Positions 44,188 through 52,895 of a stretch of 64,000 nt of DNA are shown in pieces. A program made the position numbers and the translations under genes. Position 1 is the first letter of the stretch, and every line of letters starts with the position of its first letter. The stretch is taken from contig CAYOYB010000003.1 in assembly GCA_964408085.1 (NCBI GenBank), positions 62,001 through 126,000 of the forward strand. The letters run 5' to 3'. This DNA comes from CAJLIR01 sp964408085. GTDB lineage: Bacteria > Bacillota_I > Bacilli_A > RF39 > UBA660. The notes beneath the pieces were generated by a model. It had not been told where the DNA came from. It worked only from the letters and a program-made list of their open reading frames with translations, and ran no database searches.

Positions 44188-45552
44188 TTAAAATCTAAAA
44201 TATATAAATGGATTAAATGTTGAATCTACTAAATAAGCTGTTGAGATTAGTAGTAGTCCAATATAAATAATTGGTTCTAAAAAGGTTAGTGTTTTTAACT
44301 TTTTTTCTTTAATGTATTTAATAATAGATGTTGCACAAATAAGGCTAATAATTAAGATTATTGCGTAACTTTTTAGATAATATAATGTATTAAAATTTAT
44401 AAATGGTAAATTAGAAGCACCAAACATCGATTTAAAAAATAAACCTAAATTATTAATATCAGTAATATTAAATATAACAAAACTAATGATTATTAAAATT
44501 AGACTATAAAGATGCGATAATATTTTGTGATTTTCTAAAAATTTTTTTAAACATAATTTTTCAATAATTAGAATAATTCCAAAATATAATCCCCACAAAA
44601 TAAAATTCCAACTTGCACCATGCCATAAACCAGTTAATGCCCAAACAACTAAGATATTGCGAATTAATTTAAATTTTGATACACGATTTCCTCCTAATGG
44701 TATATAAATATAATCTTTAAACCATCTAGACAATGATATATGCCAACGTCGCCAAAAATCTGTAATTGATTTAGCCATTAAAGGATAGTCAAAGTTTTCC
44801 AAGAAGTTAAAATTAAACATTTTACCTAATCCTATAGCCATATCTGAATAGCCTGAAAAATCAAAATAAATTTGTATAGTAAAAGAAAGCGCTAATAACC
44901 AATATAAAATAACAGATTTATCACTCATATCAGTTAAAATATTGATTAAAAGTCCTATGTTATTGGCAATAATAACTTTTTTAGATAAACCTATTATAAA
45001 TCTTTTTATGCCTAAATATAAATTAGAAAAATTTAGTTTTCGATTATTAATATCCTCTTTGATTTCAGAAAATCTAACAATAGGTCCAGCTACTAACTGA
45101 GCAAAAAAGGTTATATAAAGTAAATAATCTAATAAGCTGTTTGCTTTTTCTTTATAGTTTTTATAAACATCAACTAAATAACTTATATTTTGGAATGTAA
45201 AAAAACTAATTCCAATTGGCATAATAAGATTTTTAATAAACAAATTTGTATTAAAAAAGACATTTATATTTTGAAATATAAAGTTAGTGTATTTAAAATA
45301 TAGTAATGGTAGTAAATTTATAATAATACCAAATACTAATAATTTTTTATTATTGGTTATTTTTTTAGATAATAAATAGTTTAAAATAGAACTGATTAAT
45401 AAAATTAAAATGTATTTACCTTCTCCATAAAAGTAAAATAATAAACTAAAAAGAATTAAAATTATACTTTTAAAGCGATTAGGTGTTACAAAATAAATTA
45501 AAAATAGTATTGGCAAAAAAAAGTATATAAATGTTAAACTAGAAAAAACCAT
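44188..45552 (-). CDS. MBOAT-family O-acyltransferase (AlgI/DltB-like)
   Basis: A 454-residue polytopic membrane protein with the MBOAT signature blocks: FFAQLVAGPIVRFSEIKED, FDFSGYSDMAIGLGKMF, DFWRRWHISLSRWFKDYIYI (conserved RWH) and the active-site His in NILVVWALTGLWHGASWNF. It transfers acyl groups across the membrane to an external acceptor, probably through the DHHW partner encoded downstream. It starts a few bases after the DUF4358 lipoprotein gene; no strong ribosome site is visible. Confidence 0.92.
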   Translation of the reverse strand: MVFSSLTFIYFFLPILFLIYFVTPNRFKSIILILFSLLFYFYGEGKYILILLISSILNYLLSKKITNNKKLLVFGIIINLLPLLYFKYTNFIFQNINVFFNTNLFIKNLIMPIGISFFTFQNISYLVDVYKNYKEKANSLLDYLLYITFFAQLVAGPIVRFSEIKEDINNRKLNFSNLYLGIKRFIIGLSKKVIIANNIGLLINILTDMSDKSVILYWLLALSFTIQIYFDFSGYSDMAIGLGKMFNFNFLENFDYPLMAKSITDFWRRWHISLSRWFKDYIYIPLGGNRVSKFKLIRNILVVWALTGLWHGASWNFILWGLYFGIILIIEKLCLKKFLENHKILSHLYSLILIIISFVIFNITDINNLGLFFKSMFGASNLPFINFNTLYYLKSYAIILIISLICATSIIKYIKEKKLKTLTFLEPIIYIGLLLISTAYLVDSTFNPFIYFRF

Positions 45553-45577
45553 ATAAAAGAAAAATCCTAAATTAGGA

Positions 45578-46045
45578 TTAGTCTAACGCTTGAAATGACT
45601 TTTGGAAGTCTTTAGAATAGTCATTTACCATTATTAAAATTATCATATCGCCTTTACTATCAACAATAACATCTTTTTCCTCAACTCCAACGCAAACCCA
45701 TTTTCTAGGATCAACAGAGGATTTAATTTTTTCTTTTGTAGCCCCAATGTCAGCTCCTTCATTCATACGAATTAATACAACAGAATGAGCTATGGCATTA
45801 ATGAATGGTTCACTAGCTAGCCCTTCTTTGTAATCAATATCAGATGTACCTAAATAGTATTCAATATTTTCATCAGTTATTTCTGTTTGTTGTAACTTAG
45901 GTGTTTCTTCATCTACACCAGCATATACTTTGTTCATTATATCTGATAAATTACCTTCGATATTTTTTTCCTTTTTATCTCCACAACCTGTAAAAAATAA
46001 ACAGGCAATTAGTAATAGACTTCCTATTTTTTTTAAATTTTTCAT
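45578..46045 (-). CDS. DUF4358 lipoprotein
   Basis: A 155-residue lipoprotein with lipobox FTGC near residue 21 and the DUF4358 core (SDIMNKVYAGVDEETPKLQQ ... YYLGTSDIDYKEGLASEPFI, IRMNEGADIGATKEKIKSSV). The domain is often found beside MBOAT-DHHW genes in gut Bacillota, as here. The start is the ATG at 46045 behind GTGAGG. Its precise function is unknown. Confidence 0.85.
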   Translation of the reverse strand: MKNLKKIGSLLLIACLFFTGCGDKKEKNIEGNLSDIMNKVYAGVDEETPKLQQTEITDENIEYYLGTSDIDYKEGLASEPFINAIAHSVVLIRMNEGADIGATKEKIKSSVDPRKWVCVGVEEKDVIVDSKGDMIILIMVNDYSKDFQKSFQALD

Positions 46046-46158
46046 ACTTTTCCTCACCTTCTATTTTCAAACTAAATTTCTATTAAAATTATAGCACACA
46101 ATTTATATTAAGACAATTGATAGTTTAGTGATTTTATCACAAAGCAATAGCCAATAAC

Positions 46159-46187
46159 TTGCAAAACAATTAAGATTGTGCTAATAT
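46159..46187 (+). promoter_or_regulatory. Promoter of the antitoxin RNA, locus 2
   Basis: -35 TTGCAA (46159-46164), 17 bases, -10 TAATAT (46182-46187) with an extended TGC. Both the geometry and the following GTATATAGATGAA match locus 1. Confidence 0.65.
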
Positions 46188-46193
46188 GTATAT

Positions 46194-46306
46194 AGATGAA
46201 GTTTTCTTCATAAAATAAAAAAGGATACATTTGATTGGCAGAATCAAATGCATTCCCTTATTGGATTGCATCTGAAATCACATAGTTGTGAGATCAGATG
46301 TTTTTA
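46194..46306 (+). ncRNA. Putative antitoxin small RNA of type I TA locus 2
   Basis: A transcript of about 110 nt. It has the 5' hairpin ATGAAG-TTTT-CTTCAT (46196-46211), the shared TTCATAAAATAAAA box, a central hairpin at 46228-46250 (CATTTGATT with AATCAAATG) and a strong terminator at 46269-46305 (CATCTGA/TCAGATG with an inner TCACA/TGTGA, then T5). It converges on the toxin gene and ends exactly at its stop codon. Its GGATACATTTGA ... CATTCCC part recurs in inverted orientation in the toxin leader (46426-46457), so the two RNAs share a self-complementary hairpin. Layout matches locus 1. Confidence 0.65.
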
Positions 46307-46384
46307 TTATCTAAATAGTAAGGTGATTACTATAAAAAATAATAGTAGAATTACAATAAATTGAGATATCTCTCTTTTTGTCAT
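46307..46384 (-). CDS. Putative hydrophobic type I toxin peptide, locus 2 (25 residues)
   Basis: The ATG at 46384 follows an AAGGTGGTGG site. The 25-residue product is a short basic head (MTKREIS) and a hydrophobic helix ending LLFR. A 13-pair stem (46397-46410 with 46415-46427) covers the ribosome site on the transcript. An in-frame ATG at 46513 exists but lies upstream of the promoter, so I reject the longer form. The peptide shares only its shape with the one at 24972-25064. Confidence 0.65.
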   Translation of the reverse strand: MTKREISQFIVILLLFFIVITLLFR

Positions 46385-46463
46385 AATTAACCACCACCTT
46401 TCTTTTATCTTTTGATAAATAGAAAGGGAAAGCATCTGATATATTTCAAATGTATCCACCAAT

Positions 46464-46483
46464 ATTATAGCAAACATTTGTTC
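46464..46483 (-). promoter_or_regulatory. Toxin promoter with LexA (Cheo) box, locus 2
   Basis: On the minus strand GAACAAATGTTT (46472-46483) sits just upstream of -10 TATAAT (46464-46469), which has the extended TGC. It fits CGAACRNRYGTTYC with one deviation at the outermost base and uses the same GAACAAATGTT core as locus 1. There is no good -35. Confidence 0.68.
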
Positions 46484-46625
46484 TTGTTTCGATTGCTTTT
46501 TAAAAGTTTTCAAATAACATAAAAATTTTTATTTTAACTAATCTTTTATATTGAATAATTATTTTCTTAGACTAAATTAACCATATAAACTTAAAACTAT
46601 GATATAATTTATTTAGGTGGTAAAC

Positions 46626-47423
46626 TTGAATATATATAAAACATTAAATGATATAACTAAGTATATAGATGAACATTTAGAAGAAAAAATTGACTATACA
46701 ATTTTAGCAAAAATGATGGGTATAAATGTCTATACTATGCAAAGAATATTTTCTTTAATAACTGGTATATCAGTAGCTGAATATATAAGAAAAAGGCGAT
46801 TATCAAATGCTGGCTTTGATCTATATTCAACTAAGGCAAAAGTTATAGATATTGCGATTAAATATCAATATGATAGTACTGAATCATTTTCACGAGCTTT
46901 TAAAACATTCCATGGTATTAATCCAAGTTTAGTAAATAAGTTTTCTAAACTTAAAAATTATCCTAGAATTATTTTAAATGAAGAAGTAAATATTACTAGT
47001 GAATTAGAATATGAAATTATCGAACTTGAACAAAAAGAATTATATGGTATTGGCATAAAGACTAATAATGAAAATATTGGAACTGATGCCCCAAATTTTT
47101 TTATGAATTGTAAGCTTAATTATGAAGAAAAGTTTGGAAAAATAAAATATGGTATGATTGTTTATGGGGATGATATAAGAGAACAATGTAGTGCATATTA
47201 TATTTTATATGATAAAAAGATAGAAGGTTTTGAAAAAATAATTATACCAGCTAGTAAATGGTTAGTATTTAGGATTAACTCTAATGATGCTAAAGATATT
47301 CAGGAAATGTCTAATAAATTTTATTTTGAATTTTTGCCGTCTTGTAAATATAATCTAAGAGAAATCCCTGAACTAGAATATTATCATGATGATGTAACTG
47401 ATTTTTTAGTACCAATTTATTAA
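46626..47423 (+). CDS. AraC-family regulator with GyrI-like effector domain
   Basis: A 265-residue regulator with two N-terminal helix-turn-helix motifs (YTILAKMMGINVYTMQRIFS and VIDIAIKYQYDSTESFSRAF) and the linker HGINPSLV. The C-terminal part (about residues 125-265) resembles a GyrI-like small-molecule binding domain (LEQKELYGIGIKTNNENIG, then IPASKWLVFRINSND). The start is a TTG at 46626, 5 bases after AGGTGG; a GTG at 46617 overlaps that site. It could control the transglutaminase gene and HerA-like operon downstream. Confidence 0.85.
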   Translation: MNIYKTLNDITKYIDEHLEEKIDYTILAKMMGINVYTMQRIFSLITGISVAEYIRKRRLSNAGFDLYSTKAKVIDIAIKYQYDSTESFSRAFKTFHGINPSLVNKFSKLKNYPRIILNEEVNITSELEYEIIELEQKELYGIGIKTNNENIGTDAPNFFMNCKLNYEEKFGKIKYGMIVYGDDIREQCSAYYILYDKKIEGFEKIIIPASKWLVFRINSNDAKDIQEMSNKFYFEFLPSCKYNLREIPELEYYHDDVTDFLVPIY

Positions 47424-47426
47424 ATT

Positions 47427-47460
47427 GATAAATTTGGTAATATAAAAGTCAGTTTTTTTT
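47427..47460 (+). repeat. First copy of a 22-base repeat before the transglutaminase gene
   Basis: The sequence AAATTTGGTAATATAAAAGT (continuing CA, then a T run) recurs at 48435-48468 with almost no change. Both copies lie just upstream of a plus-strand gene start, so they may be shared regulatory sites, perhaps for the adjacent AraC regulator. They could also be remnants of duplication. Confidence 0.6.
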
Positions 47461-47496
47461 ATATCAATTATTATAAAATTGAAAGGGAGGTAGTTT

Positions 47497-48426
47497 ATGA
47501 AAAATGATATATTAAATTTTTATTTGCAAACTAGCATTTACACTAATTATTATCCATTTGCTGATTATTATAGGAGTTTACCAGATAATATTGAAGAATT
47601 ATCAAAATTATTATATCATCAGGTAATTCACCGAACTGAATTAATTAGAAGTTATTTAAATAGTCCTAGTAAATATGATAATACATTTGAAATTAACAAA
47701 ATTAAAGAACAATACCCATGGTATAAAAATAGGTGTGATGACGATATCTTACTAACAGCCCCAGCTATTACAGCTGAGTTATTTCGCCAAGATCCTCGTG
47801 GTTTTATAATGGGAAGGCAAATAAAAGATAGAGTGGTTATTACTTGTAGATATGTCGCTGTTTTACTTGCATCTATTTTAAAGGCTAAAGGCATTCCTGC
47901 ACGTTGTCGTAGTGGGTATGCTGATTATTTTCTAAAAAAACGTGGCAAAATATTTTATGATCATTGGATTGTTCAATATTATAATGCTAAGGAAAAAAGA
48001 TGGGTTAATGTTGATCCTGATAATGACTATAAAGTATCATTTAATCAATATGATTTTCCTAATAAAGAATTTCAGTGGATTGCTAAAGTTTGGCTAGATG
48101 TTAGAAAAGGGCATGATGATTATAAAAGATATATTCATGGTAGTTCCTATAATGGTTTAAATAATTTAGCGTATGCTTTATTTTTTGACTTTCATTCTTT
48201 AATGAATGATGAGATATCCTATTTATTTTTTCCAACCATGTTTGATAAAAAAGATGAATTTAATAATTTAACAGACGAAGAATTAAGTAGACTTGATAAT
48301 CTGGCAATGTTAATGTTAGATCCTGATAAAAATTTTGATGAGCTTAGATATCTATTTAGAAATGATAAATGGCTGCGTATTATCAATACACCATTATTAA
48401 GTGATCAAGACCATTTAGAAATATAA
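47497..48426 (+). CDS. Transglutaminase-like domain protein
   Basis: A 309-residue protein with the transglutaminase-like Cys-His-Asp pattern: VVITCRYVAVLLASILKAKG (Cys), GIPARCRSGYADYF, FYDHWIVQYYN (His) and WVNVDPDND (Asp). The helical N-terminal part (residues 1-100) may be a regulatory region. There is no signal peptide, so it is probably cytoplasmic. Members act as proteases or peptide-modifying enzymes. GGGAGG precedes the ATG. Confidence 0.82.
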   Translation: MKNDILNFYLQTSIYTNYYPFADYYRSLPDNIEELSKLLYHQVIHRTELIRSYLNSPSKYDNTFEINKIKEQYPWYKNRCDDDILLTAPAITAELFRQDPRGFIMGRQIKDRVVITCRYVAVLLASILKAKGIPARCRSGYADYFLKKRGKIFYDHWIVQYYNAKEKRWVNVDPDNDYKVSFNQYDFPNKEFQWIAKVWLDVRKGHDDYKRYIHGSSYNGLNNLAYALFFDFHSLMNDEISYLFFPTMFDKKDEFNNLTDEELSRLDNLAMLMLDPDKNFDELRYLFRNDKWLRIINTPLLSDQDHLEI

Positions 48427-48434
48427 TTCAAGCT

Positions 48435-48468
48435 GACAAATTTGGTAATATAAAAGTCAATTTTTTAT
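48435..48468 (+). repeat. Second copy of the 22-base repeat, before the HerA-like operon
   Basis: Second copy of AAATTTGGTAATATAAAAGT with CA following, within 70 bases of the next gene start. The flanks are GAC here and GAT at the first copy. See the entry at 47427. Confidence 0.6.
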
Positions 48469-48504
48469 TGTCTTTTTTTGTTATACTTTTTTAAGGTGAT
48501 TTTT

Positions 48505-50349
48505 ATGCATTATTGGTTGGAAATTTATCTTACTAAAAATGATACATCAAAGGAAGACTGGTTAGGATTAATTAAAACAATTTCTAATTATAATAGTAAT
48601 TTTAGAAAGTGGAAGATTATTATCAAAATTGAAGATAATAAAATTAGATATTTTATTAAATCGCGATGTAACTTACCACCTACCATTAATAATTTAAGTT
48701 CCTTTTTATTCAAAAATATTGAAGAATTTAATATTCCAAGAGAATATTTATCATTACCTTTTTTATCAAAACCAGAAAGCAATGTTATTGATATTACGAA
48801 TTATTGTAGTATTAAAAATAAAGGTAATTTAGAATATTTAGAAATAACCTTCCAAAAGTTATATGATGATAAAATTAAAACTAAAACAACTTTTTATTTA
48901 AATAAAAATGGAGATATAAAAAAATATAGAACGTTTTTCACTTTACCAACTAATATTTTAGCAATTAATTTTTCACTTAATAAAAGATATTTTTTTAAAA
49001 GCGCACCTAAATATTTAGATATAAATAAAATATTACATTTACTTGATAGTGAGCAAAAAGGAGCTATTTTAAAAGTAGATACCTTTCCATATTTACAGGG
49101 GAATTTTTATTTAAAACAAAATACATATAATTTTAATAAACATTCCATTATTATTGGTTCAAGTGGTAGTGGTAAATCAAAATTTCTTAGTTCACTTATA
49201 AAAAATATTAGTAGTAATTTTAAACAAAACTATAAAGTTGTGGTTATTGATCCCCATGCTGATTTAGAAAATGATATTGGTGGACTTGGAAAAACAATCG
49301 ATTTTAAAAATAATTTAGATAGTATTGATCCTTTTATTAAAGATAGTTCTAATATTGTCTCGACAACAGAATTATTATTAGAGCTTTTTAAATCGTTAAT
49401 TTCTGATCAATATAATTCAAAATTAGAAAGAGTTTTAAGACATTCTATTTATCTATTATTAGTAAATAATTCTTTTAATTTTAGTAATTTACGTAAATTA
49501 ATTCTAGATTTAGAATATCGAAATTCATTGATCAAAAAACTAAAATTAAACTTACCTATAAGTGTTATTGACTTTTTTTTATCAGATTTTAGTAATTTAA
49601 AGACAGGTTCTTATAATGAAGCTATATCCCCTATTATTGCTTTTATAGATGAAATGGAAATGATCCCTGTTTTTAATGGGCAAAGCGATTTACCAGATTT
49701 AAAACACACTATTAAAGAGAATTTTTTAACATTGTTTTCTCTTGATAGAACAAAATTAGGTGATAAGGTAACAAAGACTATTGCTGGTTTAATAATGCAA
49801 CAATTACTTACTATAATTCAAAGTCGTGAGATAAATGAACATATAATTTTTGTAATTGATGAAGTAGCAGTTATTGAAAACCCTATTCTTTCACGATTTT
49901 TATCTGAAGCTAGAAAATATAACTTATCATTAATATTAGCAGGGCAATTTTTTAGTCAAATATCTGATAGTTTAAAGAGTTCAATATTCGCTAATGTTAT
50001 TAATTATTATATATTTAGAGTTTCTAAATTAGATGCCAATTTGTTAGTCGATAGTTTTAACATGAAAATACCATTAGATGATACAAGAGATAGAAAAATA
50101 AAACTATTAACAGAATTAAGTACTAGAGAATGTATAGTTAGAGTTGATTGTAATGGGATATTACTACCTGCTTTTAAAGCTAGTACTTTAGATTATGAAA
50201 GTCTGCCTAGAATAAAATGTGAAAATATAAATAACAGTATTGTTAATAGCAATACGAAAATAAAGAAATGTAATTTTAAAATAGATAATAATGTTAATCT
50301 AAAAGATATTTTAATATTAAGTTCTTCTAGTAGAAAGGTTGTGAAATAG
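48505..50349 (+). CDS. HerA/VirB4-like ATPase (DUF87-type)
   Basis: A 614-residue protein. An N-terminal region of about 210 residues has no recognised motif, and the C-terminal half is a HerA/VirB4/TraC-type ATPase. Walker A is IIGSSGSGKSKFLSS near residue 215, VVVIDPHADLEND follows the first domain, Walker B is IIFVIDEVAVI and the arginine/sensor part is LAGQFFSQISDSLKSS. Such ATPases pump DNA or proteins. No T4SS or Nur partner is encoded nearby, but the next gene is a Cys-rich protein that abuts it. The ATG at 48505 has an AAGGTG site. Confidence 0.82.
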   Translation: MHYWLEIYLTKNDTSKEDWLGLIKTISNYNSNFRKWKIIIKIEDNKIRYFIKSRCNLPPTINNLSSFLFKNIEEFNIPREYLSLPFLSKPESNVIDITNYCSIKNKGNLEYLEITFQKLYDDKIKTKTTFYLNKNGDIKKYRTFFTLPTNILAINFSLNKRYFFKSAPKYLDINKILHLLDSEQKGAILKVDTFPYLQGNFYLKQNTYNFNKHSIIIGSSGSGKSKFLSSLIKNISSNFKQNYKVVVIDPHADLENDIGGLGKTIDFKNNLDSIDPFIKDSSNIVSTTELLLELFKSLISDQYNSKLERVLRHSIYLLLVNNSFNFSNLRKLILDLEYRNSLIKKLKLNLPISVIDFFLSDFSNLKTGSYNEAISPIIAFIDEMEMIPVFNGQSDLPDLKHTIKENFLTLFSLDRTKLGDKVTKTIAGLIMQQLLTIIQSREINEHIIFVIDEVAVIENPILSRFLSEARKYNLSLILAGQFFSQISDSLKSSIFANVINYYIFRVSKLDANLLVDSFNMKIPLDDTRDRKIKLLTELSTRECIVRVDCNGILLPAFKASTLDYESLPRIKCENINNSIVNSNTKIKKCNFKIDNNVNLKDILILSSSSRKVVK

Positions 50350-51048
50350 ATGAATGATAATATTGCTTTAGATATAGTTAATAAAATTTTTAACAATGTT
50401 TTTGAAACTGACAATAAATTTTCTTTGAAAGATTTACTAGATAAATTTGCCTTTGATATTAAATTACCGAATAAGGTAAATGATTCTACAACTAATGAAA
50501 TAACATGGGCTGATTCAATAAATAGTGGTAAATTTATCACTAATCAAAATATGCAGAAAAGAGATGAATCTATAGGGTGGATGTTACCCAAAAAAGATAT
50601 CAATAATCTGCAAGAAATTATTGATTTATGGAATAGTATTAATTTAACTACAACTGAAAGATTTTTTAACTCTGTCAATGTCGCAAAAAGTGATACAATT
50701 TATGGTTGTCAAAATGTCTATAGATGTAGTAATTGTAGTAACTCTAAAAATATAATTTACTGTGATTCTTGTGGTAGTTCAGAATATCTTCTTGCTTCAC
50801 AAAGATCAGTAAATTGTAATTTTTGTATACGATGTGATGATTCTAAAGATTGTAGTAATAGTTATAGTGTTATTTATTCAAATAAAGTCAGTAATTCTTT
50901 ATTTATTCAAGATTGCTTTAATTTATATGAATGTATGTTTTGTTCACATATTGCTTCAAAAAAGTTTTGTATTGCCAATATGCAATTTGAAGAAGAAGAA
51001 TATTATGAAATAAAAAAGCTAATTATCGATTGGATATTAGCCTCTTAA
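50350..51048 (+). CDS. Cys-rich protein with beta-helix-like repeats, partner of the HerA-like ATPase
   Basis: A 232-residue protein directly abutting the ATPase gene. About residues 115-215 are a run of short imperfect repeats with Cys spaced in the way YGCQNVYRCSNC, YCDSCG, NCNFCIRC, DCSNSYS, CFNLYECMFC suggest. This resembles the beta-helical Cys-rich proteins (often labelled caib/baif) seen with similar ATPases in candidate phyla, including the ending KKFCIANMQFEEEEYYEIKK. Zinc binding is plausible. The N-terminal 110 residues are helical. Function unknown. Confidence 0.65.
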   Translation: MNDNIALDIVNKIFNNVFETDNKFSLKDLLDKFAFDIKLPNKVNDSTTNEITWADSINSGKFITNQNMQKRDESIGWMLPKKDINNLQEIIDLWNSINLTTTERFFNSVNVAKSDTIYGCQNVYRCSNCSNSKNIIYCDSCGSSEYLLASQRSVNCNFCIRCDDSKDCSNSYSVIYSNKVSNSLFIQDCFNLYECMFCSHIASKKFCIANMQFEEEEYYEIKKLIIDWILAS

Positions 51049-51061
51049 TATATATATTGAA

Positions 51062-52801
51062 TTATTTATTATCTTTATCATTTGTTATTTCTGTTTCATA
51101 TAGGTTTCTATACTTTTTACAGTTTTTTAACAAATACTCATGATTGCCCTCTGCTTCTATTTTACCATTTTCTAAATATAGTATTCTATCTGATTTTATT
51201 ATGGTTGAAAGACGATGCGCAATTATTAAAATAGTATATTCACCTTTCATATTATTAATAGCCTCTTGTATTTTCTCTTGAGTTTCATTATCTAAAGCAC
51301 TTGTTGCTTCATCAAAAAGAATAATTTCTGTTTTTTGAACTAAAGCTCTAGCAATCGCTAGTCTTTGTTTTTGACCACCTGATAGATTTACGCCACCTTC
51401 ACCAATTATTGTATCATAACCATTAGGTAACTCATTAATAAAATCGTCTAGACAAGCTATCTTACAAGCCTTCTTCATTTCTCTATCCGTTAAATCGGCT
51501 TTAACTAATTTTAAATTCTCCTTAATACTCATATTAAAAATATAAGGATTCTGATTAATAATTGTAATATTCCCTCTAATACTATCTCTATCCAATTCAT
51601 TTATATTAATATCATCTATAGTAATAGTTCCACTAGAAACATCGTACATTTTGCAAAGTAAATTAAATATAGTTGTTTTCCCAGCACCACTTTTTCCAAC
51701 AAAAGCTACTGTCTCATTAGCTTTAATTTTAAAACTCAATTTATCCAAAACTTTTTTATCTTCATATGAAAAACTAACATTTTTAAATTCAAAGTCACCA
51801 TTTATTTTATCTATATGCTTTAATCCAAAATGTTCCTTTTTAAATTTGTCATCATTTATAAGTTCTCTAATTCGTTCGCAAGATAAGTTAAAATCTTTTA
51901 TATATTCCAGTAAGTCACCAGTTAAATAAGCAGAATTTGAGACAGTAATGGCATAGTTATATAATACTAAAGCTATCGTTGGTAAAATTATACTCTGTTG
52001 CATACATATTACTAATAGGATAATTAATAAAAATGAAAATACATCAGTTAATTGCCACATTCCTAATTTATAATTCCAACTAGTTTTACGCATCTTCATT
52101 CGTTTAATATGATAATCTTCAATTCTTGTTTCTAATTCTCTTAAGAAATCTTCTTCACTATTTAACATTTTAATGTCTCTAGCGCCTCTTACTAATTCAC
52201 CAATAAAGCCTGATACTCTTTCGCTGTATTTTCTTACTACCTTATCATCTATATTTAATTTTTTTGTTCTTATATTTTCTAATATATATAAAATAATTAC
52301 TGTAATTAAAATATATATAAATACTAATTTATTTACTATAAAAATAGCGATTAATATTCCAACATATTTAATTAGTTGGGTCATTTTTCCAAAAATAGAG
52401 TTAAATACATCAGCTAATCGTGAAGTATCATTTGTTAGTCTTTGAATAAATAGTCCACTACCATTTTTATCTAAACATTCGGTTTCTAATTTTAAAACAT
52501 TTCTACCTAAATCAATTTCTATAATCGACAAAGTATTTCTATATATAATATTTGTACATCGATGAGCGATATATCTAAATATATCATCAATACTGTTTGT
52601 AATAAATATTGCAAGCGCAATTAGGATAATTCTAGTATATTCATTACTAGTTAGAGAAACAATTATTTTAGCGCTTAATATTGGTGTAATTATACTAAAA
52701 GCAATACTAAATATGTTAGCAATATTAAGCAATACTAAATACTTCTTTTGACCTTTAGCATAACTCCAAGCAAATTTCAAATTATTAAATAATTCTTTCA
52801 C
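51062..52801 (-). CDS. ABC exporter, fused permease-ATPase
   Basis: A 579-residue half-transporter: six membrane helices in the first 310 residues and a nucleotide-binding domain with Walker A (VAFVGKSGAGKTTIF), signature (VNLSGGQKQRLAIARAL), Walker B (IILFDEATSALD) and His (IIAHRLST). Homodimeric lipid, peptide or drug exporters have this form. The start is the GTG at 52801, 9 bases after GGAG. The substrate is not evident. It converges with the HerA-like operon. Confidence 0.9.
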   Translation of the reverse strand: MKELFNNLKFAWSYAKGQKKYLVLLNIANIFSIAFSIITPILSAKIIVSLTSNEYTRIILIALAIFITNSIDDIFRYIAHRCTNIIYRNTLSIIEIDLGRNVLKLETECLDKNGSGLFIQRLTNDTSRLADVFNSIFGKMTQLIKYVGILIAIFIVNKLVFIYILITVIILYILENIRTKKLNIDDKVVRKYSERVSGFIGELVRGARDIKMLNSEEDFLRELETRIEDYHIKRMKMRKTSWNYKLGMWQLTDVFSFLLIILLVICMQQSIILPTIALVLYNYAITVSNSAYLTGDLLEYIKDFNLSCERIRELINDDKFKKEHFGLKHIDKINGDFEFKNVSFSYEDKKVLDKLSFKIKANETVAFVGKSGAGKTTIFNLLCKMYDVSSGTITIDDININELDRDSIRGNITIINQNPYIFNMSIKENLKLVKADLTDREMKKACKIACLDDFINELPNGYDTIIGEGGVNLSGGQKQRLAIARALVQKTEIILFDEATSALDNETQEKIQEAINNMKGEYTILIIAHRLSTIIKSDRILYLENGKIEAEGNHEYLLKNCKKYRNLYETEITNDKDNK

Positions 52802-52895
52802 TACAATCAGCTCCAATTTAATTATAAACTATATTTAAGCACTTTTATGGTTAGATTGCAACAAATTGACAGTTATTTACAAAAAAATTAATGCC

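Noticed and set aside
46307..46513. A 68-codon frame that contains the locus 2 toxin
   Set aside because: Its first 43 codons lie over the toxin promoter, LexA box and leader, and only the internal ATG at 46384 has a ribosome site.
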